A stretch of 64,000 nt of DNA from UTCHB3 sp008363265 (lineage in GTDB: Bacteria; Bacteroidota; Ignavibacteria; Ignavibacteriales; Ignavibacteriaceae): contig BTUW01000011.1 in NCBI GenBank assembly GCA_045863055.1, positions 56,385 to 120,384 of the forward strand. The letters are read 5' to 3'. This document shows, one piece after another, positions 17,812 through 26,693 of the stretch (position 1 is the first letter of the stretch; the number at the start of each line of letters is the position of its first letter). Position numbers and translations under genes: made by a program. The notes below the pieces were generated by a model. The model made no database searches and was not told where the DNA came from. It saw only the letters and a list, made by a program, of their open reading frames with translations.

Positions 17812-20349
17812 TCACTGACCCGTAAACTCATCCAGATCATAAGGGTAATCCTCGCCATATCTTAGGGAATAATCCCTTACGAACCGGCTGAAGACTCTTT
17901 TTGCGGCTTCCTCTTCCCCGATAGCCAGGAGGGAGGCAATTCTTTGTTTCAGTATCTCTTCACTGAGGGGATCTTGTGACAAAACCGCCACCGCCACTTC
18001 GAGTACCCGGGCATGGTCACCATTCTCCCTTAGCACCTTCATGATCCCTGAGGCGCGCTGAATGATCCGGGATACTGTATTGTTTCTTTCATTCGCGACC
18101 CACTCTGATGTGAGCCCAGCGAGCAGTTCACCCCGTGAGATGATCTGGAGGAACCTGGCGAGACTGTGCGGATCAGGAAGTGTATCTTTGCTTCCCAGAA
18201 TATCAAAAAGGAGTTCCATCTCATCGTTACAGGCGTCCGGTACAACTATTCTAACCAGATCATCTTTCTGGTCAAGAATTAGCCCTGAATGCTCCTGAAG
18301 AGCCCTGCGCAACTTTAGGAAAGAGACCTTCCTGTTGTTGTTTATGTTCTCTTCCTCGATCCAGGTCCAGTGAAGCCTGGCGCATTCATCAAGCCTGATC
18401 CCCCGCTCCTTTTTTGCCACAGTGTGGAAATAGATCAGGGCAAACAGCTCGATAAGCCCCGGGGTGAGCTTTTCGTGAATATTCACGCCTTGAGCGTTCA
18501 CTATCTTCAAGCCACCGAAGAGAGTGAGGTAGTTCCTGTCGGGAGGTGGTGTTTTTTTCACCCCTCGCAGAACCGCTCTTTTTTTCGACATTCTCCTGTA
18601 ACCTGCCCAGGCCACCGCCGGGATCGAGATGCTCACCATACCGATGAGGACATATCCGATAAATTGCAATCTTCTGGCGTGAAGTACAGGAGTTGAATTC
18701 TCAAGGAGTTCATTGTACTGATCCCGGTTAAGAAATGGGGTCCGGAGAGTGTAATATAGAGGCAGGGTGTCGTTGTGACCTTCAATGAAAGAAGTGAAAT
18801 AGAGAATACCTGACTCAACATCCGCGTAAATTCTGGCCGAGTGAACTCCCACCCGCAGATAGGGCAGGTGCCTTCCCACCACGTACAATTTCTCATCGTC
18901 AAGACTGTGATAAACCACTTCAAACAGATTACTGTCGTTTCTGGCTATTGCGGTCACAGTATACATGGAGGTCTGGTTTGGATCAGCCCATGTCGAGCTG
19001 TAAAATCCGAATCTGCCTGTAGAGTCACTCCAGCTCCATTTTTTTTGCCATGTCAGGGTTTTCAGGTCGAGCCTGAACAGATCCCATTGCGGGGTGTAGG
19101 TGTCTTCCTGTTTCCCCGACTCATTCCCCATGCCTCCTGTGATCCAAAACTCACCTTCGGTTTTCCCCTTTAACAGAGCCTGAAGATAGACGGGATTCGG
19201 CTTCTCACCGGCTGTTTTCACGGTGTCCCAGCGCTGAGTCGCCTTGTTATATTTGATCAGACTGTTCTTTACCGTGTACCAACCGTAGCCGCCAAAAATA
19301 TAAACATCAAGTGAACGGGGATCAAGCAGGCTCCACCCTCCATAGTAATGACCTTCAGGTGTGTATTTGTCACCCGTCATCAGCCAGTTTCCCGTTCTGA
19401 AATTCAGGATCAGTGGCTTATCCGGGTAACCGGTATTGAAAGCGAGGAGGCTGTCCGACTCGGGAAGCGACATACCATATGCAGGGACCTTCGGGAAGTT
19501 CCTGAACGGTATTACTGTGTATGTCCGTGTTCTGAGGTTGATCAGCCTTGTTTTAACTGAATCTATAGAAATTTCCTCGGGTGCTGATGATAAATGCCGG
19601 TATTCCTTCAGTGTCAGGAATTGATCAGGCCTGACGGGCTCCCAATGGTAGTGCCTGTTTATCAGCCACTCGCAATTCACGGTTTTTGCATCGAGACCAC
19701 CTTCCGAGTCATAGGCGATATCACCACTCATCTCGGTGAAGTGCCAGCTGTGCAGGAGTTCGTTCTCAGAATATATCTTAAGATCTTTTATCTCCATAGG
19801 GAGGCAGTTGCCGGAAATATCCCTGCCAAAACGGAGTGATATTCCGTCACTTAGAGCCGTTGGGATCCTTGTTTTACCTTCACGCCCCGAAAATGAGAGT
19901 TTCACCTCACCGGTCTGACCGTTAAGATAAAGATCAACCGGGAACCACTTCCCCTCGTAGACATGATCCTTTTCGAGGGTGAACCTGATCCCGGAGGGCT
20001 TCCCGTTTATTAGAAGCGCGAGTTCCGATCTGCGCGAGTCAGCATCCGGTGAATATTGCATGGTGAGCGAATATCTGTCGCCGGCCAGTTTGAAAACCTG
20101 ACCCGGGAAACGGTTATCCCAGATAGATAGATTAAGTGAAATTCTGAAGTCGCGACCGGTTTTTATTTTTCCATCAGGGGAAAGGTCGAAAAGAGAGCGT
20201 TTACTCACCGGAAGAAGAGCCGGAACCGGTGCTTTTGGAGTGGATTTGGCATAGTTCCCCGAGAAACGGAGACCTCCGAGTTTCGAAGCATCGATGCCCT
20301 GAGACAGCAGGGGCATGACAAAGGCAAGAACCAGAAGAATGAATTTCAT
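17812..20349 (-). CDS. Membrane-spanning regulator: LamG-like and Kelch-like sensor with cytoplasmic SARP/BTAD-type domain
   Basis: An 845-residue paralog of the downstream gene. The start at 20349 (MKFILLVLAFVMPLLSQG) gives a signal peptide; a TTG ten codons earlier is an alternative. After a LamG-like region (about 25-240) comes a Kelch-like propeller segment (residues about 250-560, with YIFGGYGWYTVKNSLIKYN and EFWITGGMGN blades), then a single helix (FIGYVLIGMVSISIPAVAW), then a cytoplasmic FGGLKIVNAQGVNI domain with winged-helix (INNNRKVSFLKLRRALQ) and BTAD-like helices. It differs from its partner mainly by the inserted propeller. The pair is almost certainly cotranscribed. Ligand and target genes are unknown. 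Confidence 0.72.
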   Translation of the reverse strand: MKFILLVLAFVMPLLSQGIDASKLGGLRFSGNYAKSTPKAPVPALLPVSKRSLFDLSPDGKIKTGRDFRISLNLSIWDNRFPGQVFKLAGDRYSLTMQYSPDADSRRSELALLINGKPSGIRFTLEKDHVYEGKWFPVDLYLNGQTGEVKLSFSGREGKTRIPTALSDGISLRFGRDISGNCLPMEIKDLKIYSENELLHSWHFTEMSGDIAYDSEGGLDAKTVNCEWLINRHYHWEPVRPDQFLTLKEYRHLSSAPEEISIDSVKTRLINLRTRTYTVIPFRNFPKVPAYGMSLPESDSLLAFNTGYPDKPLILNFRTGNWLMTGDKYTPEGHYYGGWSLLDPRSLDVYIFGGYGWYTVKNSLIKYNKATQRWDTVKTAGEKPNPVYLQALLKGKTEGEFWITGGMGNESGKQEDTYTPQWDLFRLDLKTLTWQKKWSWSDSTGRFGFYSSTWADPNQTSMYTVTAIARNDSNLFEVVYHSLDDEKLYVVGRHLPYLRVGVHSARIYADVESGILYFTSFIEGHNDTLPLYYTLRTPFLNRDQYNELLENSTPVLHARRLQFIGYVLIGMVSISIPAVAWAGYRRMSKKRAVLRGVKKTPPPDRNYLTLFGGLKIVNAQGVNIHEKLTPGLIELFALIYFHTVAKKERGIRLDECARLHWTWIEEENINNNRKVSFLKLRRALQEHSGLILDQKDDLVRIVVPDACNDEMELLFDILGSKDTLPDPHSLARFLQIISRGELLAGLTSEWVANERNNTVSRIIQRASGIMKVLRENGDHARVLEVAVAVLSQDPLSEEILKQRIASLLAIGEEEAAKRVFSRFVRDYSLRYGEDYPYDLDEFTGQ

Positions 20350-20403
20350 CGTGAAGCTGTTCTTGATCCGGTCGCGCAAGATCGCAGGGAATGGTTGCTA
20401 ACG

Positions 20404-20442
20404 CGGGAAAATTTCCCCGTAATCCAGGCAAGTCCTCTTGCC
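20404..20442. promoter_or_regulatory. Two inverted repeats upstream of the regulator pair
   Basis: GGGAAA-A-TTTCCC (20405-20417) and a perfect hairpin GGCAAG-TCCT-CTTGCC (20427-20442) lie 55-95 bp upstream of the Kelch/LamG regulator start. They could be an operator or 5' leader structure. Nothing in the sequence says which. Confidence 0.35.
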
Positions 20443-20531
20443 GGTGTGAAACCTGATTTCGCCTGCTGATCTGTAAGGATCGATTTCCTGATTACGGAAA
20501 AAAATTTATAGCTTATTAATATATTATTTTT

Positions 20532-21359
20532 TCACGATTTTTTAAAACCACGAAAAACTATACTTCTTACCAACCCGTTGAAAATCGTATCCGGCATCAA
20601 TCTTCTGAGCACAAGCACACCCATACTTCCGACGGGGTATCTGAGTTTCCATCCTGATGAAGTGGCGGCCCTAAACACCTTTTTTGCTGCTTTTTTGGCC
20701 GAAATACCCATATTACTGGTCTGTCCCATATTCCTGAATGCCGTGTCGAACCATCCGCTGTAATCATCTCCGGGGCGGGGCTTGAACATCTCCATCGACC
20801 GGGTAAAAAAATCGGTTTTTACCGGTCCCGGCTCAACGATCTTGACTTTTATATTAAATGGCACAAGTTCATGCTGAAGCGATTCAGAGAATCCCTCAAC
20901 CGCAAATTTGGTCGCGTGGTAGAAAGAATAGAAAGGGAAGGTGGTTTTTCCGGCTATGGATGCGATGTTCACAATGGTGCCTCCGCCCCTTTCGCGCATG
21001 TGGGGAAGAACTTCACGGGTGAGCTTCATCAGGCCGATCACGTTGGTATCGATCTGTTTTCTAACAGTGGCTTCATCGAAATATTCGAAAACTCCGGTAA
21101 GTGCATATCCGGCGTTGTTCACGAGGACATCAATACCGCCATGGTTTTTCACCACTTCCGCGACCGCGTTGGTTACAGAGGTGGTATCGGTAACATCAAG
21201 TTCGGTAACGATGACCCTTCTGTCGTCATGAAGAGGGGTGGTTCTGCCGGCGGCATTCCGCATGCCGGCGATCACGGTCCAGCCGGCTGACGCGAACAGC
21301 CTTGCCGTCTCAAGTCCGATCCCCGATGAACTCCCTGATATCAAAACAACCTTGCCCAT
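20532..21359 (-). CDS. SDR family oxidoreductase
   Basis: A classical short-chain dehydrogenase/reductase of 275 residues. It has the cofactor motif SGSSSGIG (residues 7-14), the structural NAGYALTG, the active-site Ser region SIAGKTTF and YHATK (YxxxK). The DVTD acidic motif near residue 55 stabilises the adenine. The C-terminal extension (LVLRRLMPDTIFNGLV) is hydrophobic. It lies upstream of the regulator pair on the same strand, 182 bp away, so it may or may not share transcription. Substrate is not predictable. Confidence 0.9.
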   Translation of the reverse strand: MGKVVLISGSSSGIGLETARLFASAGWTVIAGMRNAAGRTTPLHDDRRVIVTELDVTDTTSVTNAVAEVVKNHGGIDVLVNNAGYALTGVFEYFDEATVRKQIDTNVIGLMKLTREVLPHMRERGGGTIVNIASIAGKTTFPFYSFYHATKFAVEGFSESLQHELVPFNIKVKIVEPGPVKTDFFTRSMEMFKPRPGDDYSGWFDTAFRNMGQTSNMGISAKKAAKKVFRAATSSGWKLRYPVGSMGVLVLRRLMPDTIFNGLVRSIVFRGFKKS

Positions 21360-21408
21360 ATTGCTCCTTTTTATTCTCAGCCAATTGTAGTAAATTATCT
21401 CTCATGAA

Positions 21409-21473
21409 AATCGCGCGCTTTTGTATGACGGTGCTCACACACGGTCTCCTAAGTCAGAAACAAACGCGCGATT
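21409..21473. promoter_or_regulatory. Inverted repeat in a divergent promoter region
   Basis: A 9-bp perfect inverted repeat, AATCGCGCG (21409-21417) and CGCGCGATT (21465-21473), spans 47 bp of the 155-bp region between the divergent SDR and FecR-like genes. A regulatory role is possible but unsupported beyond position. Confidence 0.35.
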
Positions 21474-21514
21474 CAAATGGTTTAAGAGATGTGTTTAATA
21501 ACAATGGAATTGAA

Positions 21515-22516
21515 ATGAGAAAGACCCTTTACTTTTTGCCACTATTGCTCTTCTTCGCTCTCGCGGTAGCCTCCGATGCACCCGGTGTGCCCGTTGCGCT
21601 GGTTACCGGTACCGAAGGAACACCTGTGCTAGTGAAACCCGGCGACCAGTCGGAATCAAACCTCGAACAGGGTGCCACACTTGAAGAAGGGGATATTATC
21701 TCTCTTAACTCTGATTCGAAAGCCACAATATATTTTATGGATGGCGAGATCGTTACCCTGATGCCGAAGCAGAAACTCGTCCTCGGCAGCAGTTCAGCCA
21801 ACTCAAGGGTTGACGACAGCGACGGACAGTCTTTCTCAATTCAGGCAGGTCAGAATACCATCTCCCGGAAGAACGTTAACCTGACCGCCAAGAACGATAT
21901 CGACAAGGAGCTCTCCTCACCGGCAAGTTTCAGAGCTGAAGGCGTGATCCCGATAGCTCCCGCCGGTCTGATAATTACAGATACGCCTGAGTTTACCTGG
22001 TTCGATTCAGCCGCCACCGATAAAGCCCCCGCTGAGAAGGATTATGTTCTTATTGTGATGGATGCAAAGAACAGGGAGCTTTTCCGCGGAACGGTAAAAG
22101 GAATGACCAACACCCTCGTTAAATACACAATCCCCGGTATGAAGTTCACCCAGGGTGATTCCAAACAGAGATTCAAATGGGATGTCTACCCGTTGGGTAA
22201 GGAACCAAAACTCGGCGCGAACTACGACCTGGCGGGAGTTATGATAGTTGCCGACAAAAAGATCACCAACGATGTTTCTGCCGCATTATCCGAGATATAT
22301 TCAAATGAAAAGATCGATGAGCAGAGCAAGCTCTTCCTGGCGGGACTTGTACTGAAGGACTTCAAATGCTATTCTGACGCGATAACCACACTTAACAAAC
22401 TCGGTAGCGACAGCACCGTTTCCGATAATGTGAACCGTCAGAAAGCATGGCTTTATGCCAGACTTGGCGCCAACGGCTCGTTCATGGTTAAAAAATACGC
22501 GGCTTTGCTCAATTAG
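21515..22516 (+). CDS. Exported FecR-like domain protein
   Basis: I place the start at 21515 (MRKTLYFLPLLLFFALAVAS), which yields a clean signal peptide and a 333-residue precursor; an open frame continues upstream to 21302 but overlaps the divergent SDR promoter region. Residues about 25-110 match a FecR-like domain (LEEGDIISLNSDSKATIYFMDGEIVTLMPKQKL). The C-terminal third looks helical (LSEIYSNEKIDEQSKLFLAGLVLKD). There is no sigma factor or TonB receptor beside it, so it is unlikely to be an anti-sigma factor. Function unknown. Confidence 0.75.
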   Translation: MRKTLYFLPLLLFFALAVASDAPGVPVALVTGTEGTPVLVKPGDQSESNLEQGATLEEGDIISLNSDSKATIYFMDGEIVTLMPKQKLVLGSSSANSRVDDSDGQSFSIQAGQNTISRKNVNLTAKNDIDKELSSPASFRAEGVIPIAPAGLIITDTPEFTWFDSAATDKAPAEKDYVLIVMDAKNRELFRGTVKGMTNTLVKYTIPGMKFTQGDSKQRFKWDVYPLGKEPKLGANYDLAGVMIVADKKITNDVSAALSEIYSNEKIDEQSKLFLAGLVLKDFKCYSDAITTLNKLGSDSTVSDNVNRQKAWLYARLGANGSFMVKKYAALLN

Positions 22517-22549
22517 TCTTATCCGGGGGGAGTTAACAGCAGGGATGTG

Positions 22550-23194
22550 CTATTCCAGATGAGCAACAAAGTCGTTGATCGAATCAAATACCGGGACCCC
22601 GGCAGCTTCAAGTCGGTGCCTGCTCTGGTGTCCCGCGGCTGTAAGAATACAGTCGATACCCATCTCTTTTGCCACTTCATAATCATGAAGTGTATCACCA
22701 ACAAGTACAGCAGAACGTTTTCCATCGCCAAGCCTCTCAACGAGTGAAAGGCCAAGTTCAAGTTTGCTGTGGGCGTATACATCCTCAAGACCGTTTATTT
22801 CTTCAAAATAGCCGGTCAGGCCGTGATTATCGATTATCTCAGTGAGCTCTTTTTTTACATATGCGGAGAGGATGTACTGCTTTATGCCGAGCTGCTGCAC
22901 ACGGGAGAGTACCGTCTCAACCTGTTCAAAAAGGTCGGATTCATGCCTGCGGACCTCGTACTCATCAGCCCACTCCTTACCGATCACCTCGAAAGGGTTG
23001 CGGTTGAAGTCGACCCCGGCAGCGGCATAGTAGTCTTTTACAGGGAAGGTGAATATTTCACGGTATCTCTCGAGTGAAAGGATGCCATATCCGTTTTTTT
23101 CGAGAAGGCCATTAATTATCGAGCGGCACATCTCCACGTCATTAAAGAGGGTGCCGTTCCAGTCCCAAATAATATGGTTGTAGTGTTTCAGCAT
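22550..23194 (-). CDS. HAD family hydrolase, phosphoglycolate phosphatase-like
   Basis: A 214-residue haloacid dehalogenase-type phosphatase. Motif I is DWNGT (residues 11-15, the nucleophile Asp being the first and the acid/base Asp replaced by Asn, an unusual feature also seen in some HAD subgroups). Motif II is ILSAY, and motif IV is VLVGDTLHDYEVAKEMG. A helical cap lies between motifs I and II, as in Gph-type enzymes. Substrate is likely a small phosphorylated metabolite. It is the last gene of a minus-strand run that includes the GroES-like protein 3 bp upstream. Confidence 0.85.
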   Translation of the reverse strand: MLKHYNHIIWDWNGTLFNDVEMCRSIINGLLEKNGYGILSLERYREIFTFPVKDYYAAAGVDFNRNPFEVIGKEWADEYEVRRHESDLFEQVETVLSRVQQLGIKQYILSAYVKKELTEIIDNHGLTGYFEEINGLEDVYAHSKLELGLSLVERLGDGKRSAVLVGDTLHDYEVAKEMGIDCILTAAGHQSRHRLEAAGVPVFDSINDFVAHLE

Positions 23195-23197
23195 CGG

Positions 23198-23599
23198 TTA
23201 TACCGCGAAATCGTCCCTTATAAGAAGGAGAATGGCTGTCTGGGGAACGATCACAAGTTTTTCCCGGTCATATTCGATCTCGATCGCGTCCTTTTTCAGG
23301 TAGATCGCCATGTCACCTTCGTGGGCCTGGAGGCCAATGTAACGGGTATTGTCCTTCTCTTTCCACGGTTCATCGTCGCCGGGCATGGCGATGGGGTATC
23401 CGGGACCTGTTTTTAAAACATAACCGCTCTGCACTTTTTCACGTTCGGTAACTCCGGGAGGGAGGTATAGCCCGCCGTGTGTTCTCCCTTCATCGTCGAG
23501 TGGTTTCACGAGCACTTTGTCGCCAACCACAATAAATTTATTCAGGTCTCTCAAGTATCTTGCCGTCCTTTTTGTTTCTGTACTGTACATTTCCTTCAC
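23198..23599 (-). CDS. GroES-like (Cpn10 family) protein
   Basis: A 133-residue Cpn10-fold protein, longer than ordinary GroES (about 95 residues). The N-terminal strand VVGDKVLVKPLDDEGRTHGG and the GLYLPPGVTE region match the GroES beta-barrel and mobile loop, and the GDMAIYLKKDAIEI strand matches the family. It has an extra N-terminal helix and a long insert (GYPIAMPGDDEPWKEKDN). No groEL is nearby. It may be a secondary co-chaperone or a specialised relative. Met4 is an alternative start. Confidence 0.75.
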   Translation of the reverse strand: MKEMYSTETKRTARYLRDLNKFIVVGDKVLVKPLDDEGRTHGGLYLPPGVTEREKVQSGYVLKTGPGYPIAMPGDDEPWKEKDNTRYIGLQAHEGDMAIYLKKDAIEIEYDREKLVIVPQTAILLLIRDDFAV

Positions 23600-23612
23600 C
23601 CTGACCGTTAGC

Positions 23613-25262
23613 CTACTTCAGCAGAACGAGTTTCCTGGTCGATGTGTAGCCTTCGGCTTCCATTCTGCAGAAATAAACTCCCCCGGGAAGGTTGTTGGCC
23701 GTAAAGTTAACGAAGTGCTCTCCCGGAGGAAGCGCGCTGTTTACCAGCACTTCAACTTCCTTGCCTGTAATATCGAAAACCGCGAGTTTCACATAGGAGG
23801 ACGCTCCGTTACGGTTGGGAACGGTGAACCCGATCCTGGTTTCAGGATTGAACGGATTGGGGTAGTTCTGCTTCAGATTGAAAGAATTGTTCTGAATAAC
23901 CGCGGGTTCATCCTCAACACCCGTACCGATATCGCTCACCCCCTTAACAACCGCCTGATAACTTCCGCCGTCGCTGTTGATATCCATCAAACCCTGGAAG
24001 GAGCCTGTTGCAGTCGGTTTGAAAGAAACCAGCACTTCAACAGCCGAATTGGCGGCTATCTGAATAGGCATGTTCTCAAACTTGAACACAGAGTTGCTGA
24101 TGCTGCTGTTGGCGATGGTAAGTACTTTTTTACCCGTATTTACTATCCACATCGAAACAAAGCCAGTGCCATTAACAAAAACGGTATCGAACGAAGCACC
24201 TTTGGGGTAAACATTCAGCACCGAGGTTGGGGCGGCTGAGTTATTGTTCAGGAAACTGTATATCCTGTCAACGAATTCGGGGTGATCGATGAAGGGATTT
24301 CTCTTCATCTGATAGAAGGCAACGCCGTTGTTTCTGAGACGTTCGCGGTTGTCAACGGTGTCAGTTCTGTTCCAGATCCTGAAAACCGATTCCTGTGCCG
24401 AGGTAAGGAATGTGCCGTAGTTGGTAGTGTACCTTATAATGAAGTAAAGCATCGATCTGGCGACATTTCCTTTGTGTACATCACGCGGTTCGAAAACTGT
24501 GCCACCAACTCCGGTTCCAAGTTTGCTGCCGCCGCCTGTCCATGAAACCCCGCCTGTTACAATACCGAACGGATAGTTACTTCTGGTGTTGTTTGCGGTG
24601 CTGTTGGTCGGGTAGAGATGGTTTATATCAGATCGCATAGGATCAGCCTGACTGAATGTACCCTGTGGCCATGTGTGTTCGGTATCGAACCCGAGGCTTT
24701 GGGCAATTGTGCGTGTGGCTGCTTTAATCTTAATACCTGTGTAGACACATTCGATCGTATCGCCTGCCTGTTTGTCGATGTTCTCAAACATTCTGTCGCG
24801 GGCTGAGTTGTAACCGAGGTTGGTGTGATTTATTACCAGTGAGTTCAGTGCGGTTTTAAGAGCAGCGTCATATTTGTCGAAGGTTGTGCTCTGGTATGAG
24901 TCACCCGTTGAGCCCGAACCGGAAACTCTTAACGCAAAGGAAGAAGTGCTGTCGGTCGCGTAAAAAGCCAGATATGAAATATCGTTGACATTCTGAACCG
25001 GTTTGTAACTTACGCTGATCTGTATGCTGTCTTTCGCGGGGATGGTGTAAACGGAATCAGAAGTTGAAAAAACACCCAGCAGTGAAACAGCTTTTACCGT
25101 CTTCGGCTCGTTGAAATTGTTAACGAGATAAAATGTAGACCCGGCAGTACTCTTCAGCACGGTGAGTGGGAACGAAACCTCCGCTGCAGAGGAGGATATC
25201 TGGGCAAAATTATTGGTTACTGCGACCAATAAAAGTGACGCTAAGAAAAAGAATTGTCTCAA
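23613..25262 (-). CDS. Secreted endonuclease I family nuclease with T9SS sorting domain
   Basis: A 549-residue exported nuclease. A signal peptide (MRQFFFLASLLLVAVTNNF) precedes a beta-sandwich region with choice-of-anchor-like repeats, then the endonuclease I core: DTEHTWPQG (catalytic His region), DINHLYPTNSTANNTRSN and EPRDVHKGNVARSMLYF. After a second beta-sandwich the protein ends with a T9SS type A domain (NYPNPFNPETRIGF through RKLVLLK). It probably degrades extracellular nucleic acid for nutrition. It lies 58 bp downstream of hisIE, likely with its own promoter. Confidence 0.92.
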   Translation of the reverse strand: MRQFFFLASLLLVAVTNNFAQISSSAAEVSFPLTVLKSTAGSTFYLVNNFNEPKTVKAVSLLGVFSTSDSVYTIPAKDSIQISVSYKPVQNVNDISYLAFYATDSTSSFALRVSGSGSTGDSYQSTTFDKYDAALKTALNSLVINHTNLGYNSARDRMFENIDKQAGDTIECVYTGIKIKAATRTIAQSLGFDTEHTWPQGTFSQADPMRSDINHLYPTNSTANNTRSNYPFGIVTGGVSWTGGGSKLGTGVGGTVFEPRDVHKGNVARSMLYFIIRYTTNYGTFLTSAQESVFRIWNRTDTVDNRERLRNNGVAFYQMKRNPFIDHPEFVDRIYSFLNNNSAAPTSVLNVYPKGASFDTVFVNGTGFVSMWIVNTGKKVLTIANSSISNSVFKFENMPIQIAANSAVEVLVSFKPTATGSFQGLMDINSDGGSYQAVVKGVSDIGTGVEDEPAVIQNNSFNLKQNYPNPFNPETRIGFTVPNRNGASSYVKLAVFDITGKEVEVLVNSALPPGEHFVNFTANNLPGGVYFCRMEAEGYTSTRKLVLLK

Positions 25263-25320
25263 CTTTTGATTCTGTTTAATTTATGAAAAGGTAACCTTAA
25301 ATATAAGTGTATCCCGACAA

Positions 25321-25938
25321 TTATTTATTGTGACGGCTGATGAGCGTTTCGACGACTTCGGCGGGATCGATCCCCTGCTCACTGAGCATGACGAGGAGGT
25401 GAAATAACAGATCTGCCGACTCATTTATCACCTCCTTTTTGTCGTGGTTCTTCGCCGCGATCACGACTTCAACGGCCTCTTCCCCGACTTTCTGGATGAT
25501 CCTGTCACTTCCCTGAGAGAAAAGTTTTGTGGTGTATGAGCCCTCCGGCATCTCTTTTTTTCTGGCCTCTATCAGATCAAAAAGGTCTGAGAGGAAGTTG
25601 AGTGGCCTGGCCTCACCCTCTCCGAAGCATGTGTGCGTGCCCGTGTGACAGACCGGTCCCGCGGGACTGACTTTCACCAAAAGAGTATCGTTGTCACAAT
25701 CGGGGACGATCGATCTGACATTCAGAAAGTTGCCTGAGGTCTCCCCTTTCGTCCAAAGCCTTCCCTTGGTTCTGCTGAAGAAGGTCACTTTGCCCGACTC
25801 AATTGTTTTCTCCAGAGCTTCACGGTCCATGAAGCCTGTCATCAGAACCTGAAGGGAGAGGTGATCAACTATCACAGCCGGGACGAGCCCGCCCGACTTC
25901 TTAAAATTTATTTCATTGATGTTAAGTGATTCTTTCAT
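25321..25938 (-). CDS. hisIE: Bifunctional phosphoribosyl-AMP cyclohydrolase / phosphoribosyl-ATP diphosphatase
   Basis: Catalyses steps 2 and 3 of histidine biosynthesis. The N-terminal HisI domain (about 1-110) has the LWTKGETSGNFLNV and CDNDTLLVKV motifs and the metal site CHTGTHTCF. The C-terminal HisE domain (about 115-205) has the KVGEEAVEVVIAAKN helix with the catalytic Glu pattern. Its start overlaps the hisF stop by one base (TAATG). It is the last gene of the his operon. Confidence 0.96.
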   Translation of the reverse strand: MKESLNINEINFKKSGGLVPAVIVDHLSLQVLMTGFMDREALEKTIESGKVTFFSRTKGRLWTKGETSGNFLNVRSIVPDCDNDTLLVKVSPAGPVCHTGTHTCFGEGEARPLNFLSDLFDLIEARKKEMPEGSYTTKLFSQGSDRIIQKVGEEAVEVVIAAKNHDKKEVINESADLLFHLLVMLSEQGIDPAEVVETLISRHNK

Positions 25939-26693
25939 TATGGTCTAACCTCAATTCCTTTTTCGATCAGATAGTTCTTAAGTTCTTTTATTCCGAGTTC
26001 TCCGAAATGGAACAGCCCCGCCGCGAGTGCCGCGTCAGCTCTTCCTTCATCAAATACTTCAAGGAAATGCCGCATATTCCCCGCGCCGCCTGAGGCGATA
26101 ACGGGAATTGTGACTTCGCGACTCAGTCTTTCGAGCAGTTCTGTGTCGAAACCCGCCCTTGTGCCATCCCTGTGCATGGCGGTCAGAAGTATCTCTCCCG
26201 CGCCAAGTGATTCAACCTCGCGGCACCACAAGAACCCTTCCTTTTCAGTCTTCACCCGACCGCCGCTGACATAAACTACATATTGAGCCGCTTCAAGATT
26301 GACATCGATCGCCGCAACCACGGCCTGACTGCCGAACCTGTATGCCGCTTCGGTGATCAGTTCAGGTCTTTTAACGATCGCGCTGTTCAGCGAGACCTTG
26401 TCGGCTCCCGCCGCCAGAAGAGCCTCAATATCAGCCACTTCGCTTATCCCCCCTCCAACCGTGAAGGGGATTGAAACAGCCCGCGCCACATCCTTTACAA
26501 GGTCGATCAGTGTTTTCCTCTTCTCAACCGTGGCGGTTATATCGAGGAACACCAGTTCGTCCGCTCCTTCGTCAGAGTAGCGCGAGGCGAGCTCGACAGC
26601 GTTTCCCGCGTCCCTGAGGTTCACGAAGTTCGTCCCTTTTACCACGCGCCCGTCACGAACATCAAGACAAGGGATTATCCTCTTAGCCGGCAT
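25938..26693 (-). CDS. hisF: Imidazole glycerol phosphate synthase subunit HisF
   Basis: The cyclase subunit of the HisHF complex, a (beta/alpha)8 barrel of 251 residues. Ammonia from HisH passes through the barrel to make IGP and AICAR. Catalytic Asp11 is in CLDVRDGRVVKG and the second Asp is in AAIDVNLE near residue 130; phosphate-binding GGGISEVADI and SGGAGNMRHF loops are present. It overlaps hisA by 11 bp. Confidence 0.97.
   Translation of the reverse strand: MPAKRIIPCLDVRDGRVVKGTNFVNLRDAGNAVELASRYSDEGADELVFLDITATVEKRKTLIDLVKDVARAVSIPFTVGGGISEVADIEALLAAGADKVSLNSAIVKRPELITEAAYRFGSQAVVAAIDVNLEAAQYVVYVSGGRVKTEKEGFLWCREVESLGAGEILLTAMHRDGTRAGFDTELLERLSREVTIPVIASGGAGNMRHFLEVFDEGRADAALAAGLFHFGELGIKELKNYLIEKGIEVRP

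Noticed and set aside
21302..21514. Upstream extension of the FecR-like frame
   Set aside because: It overlaps the divergent SDR gene and its promoter region, and the signal peptide begins at 21515.
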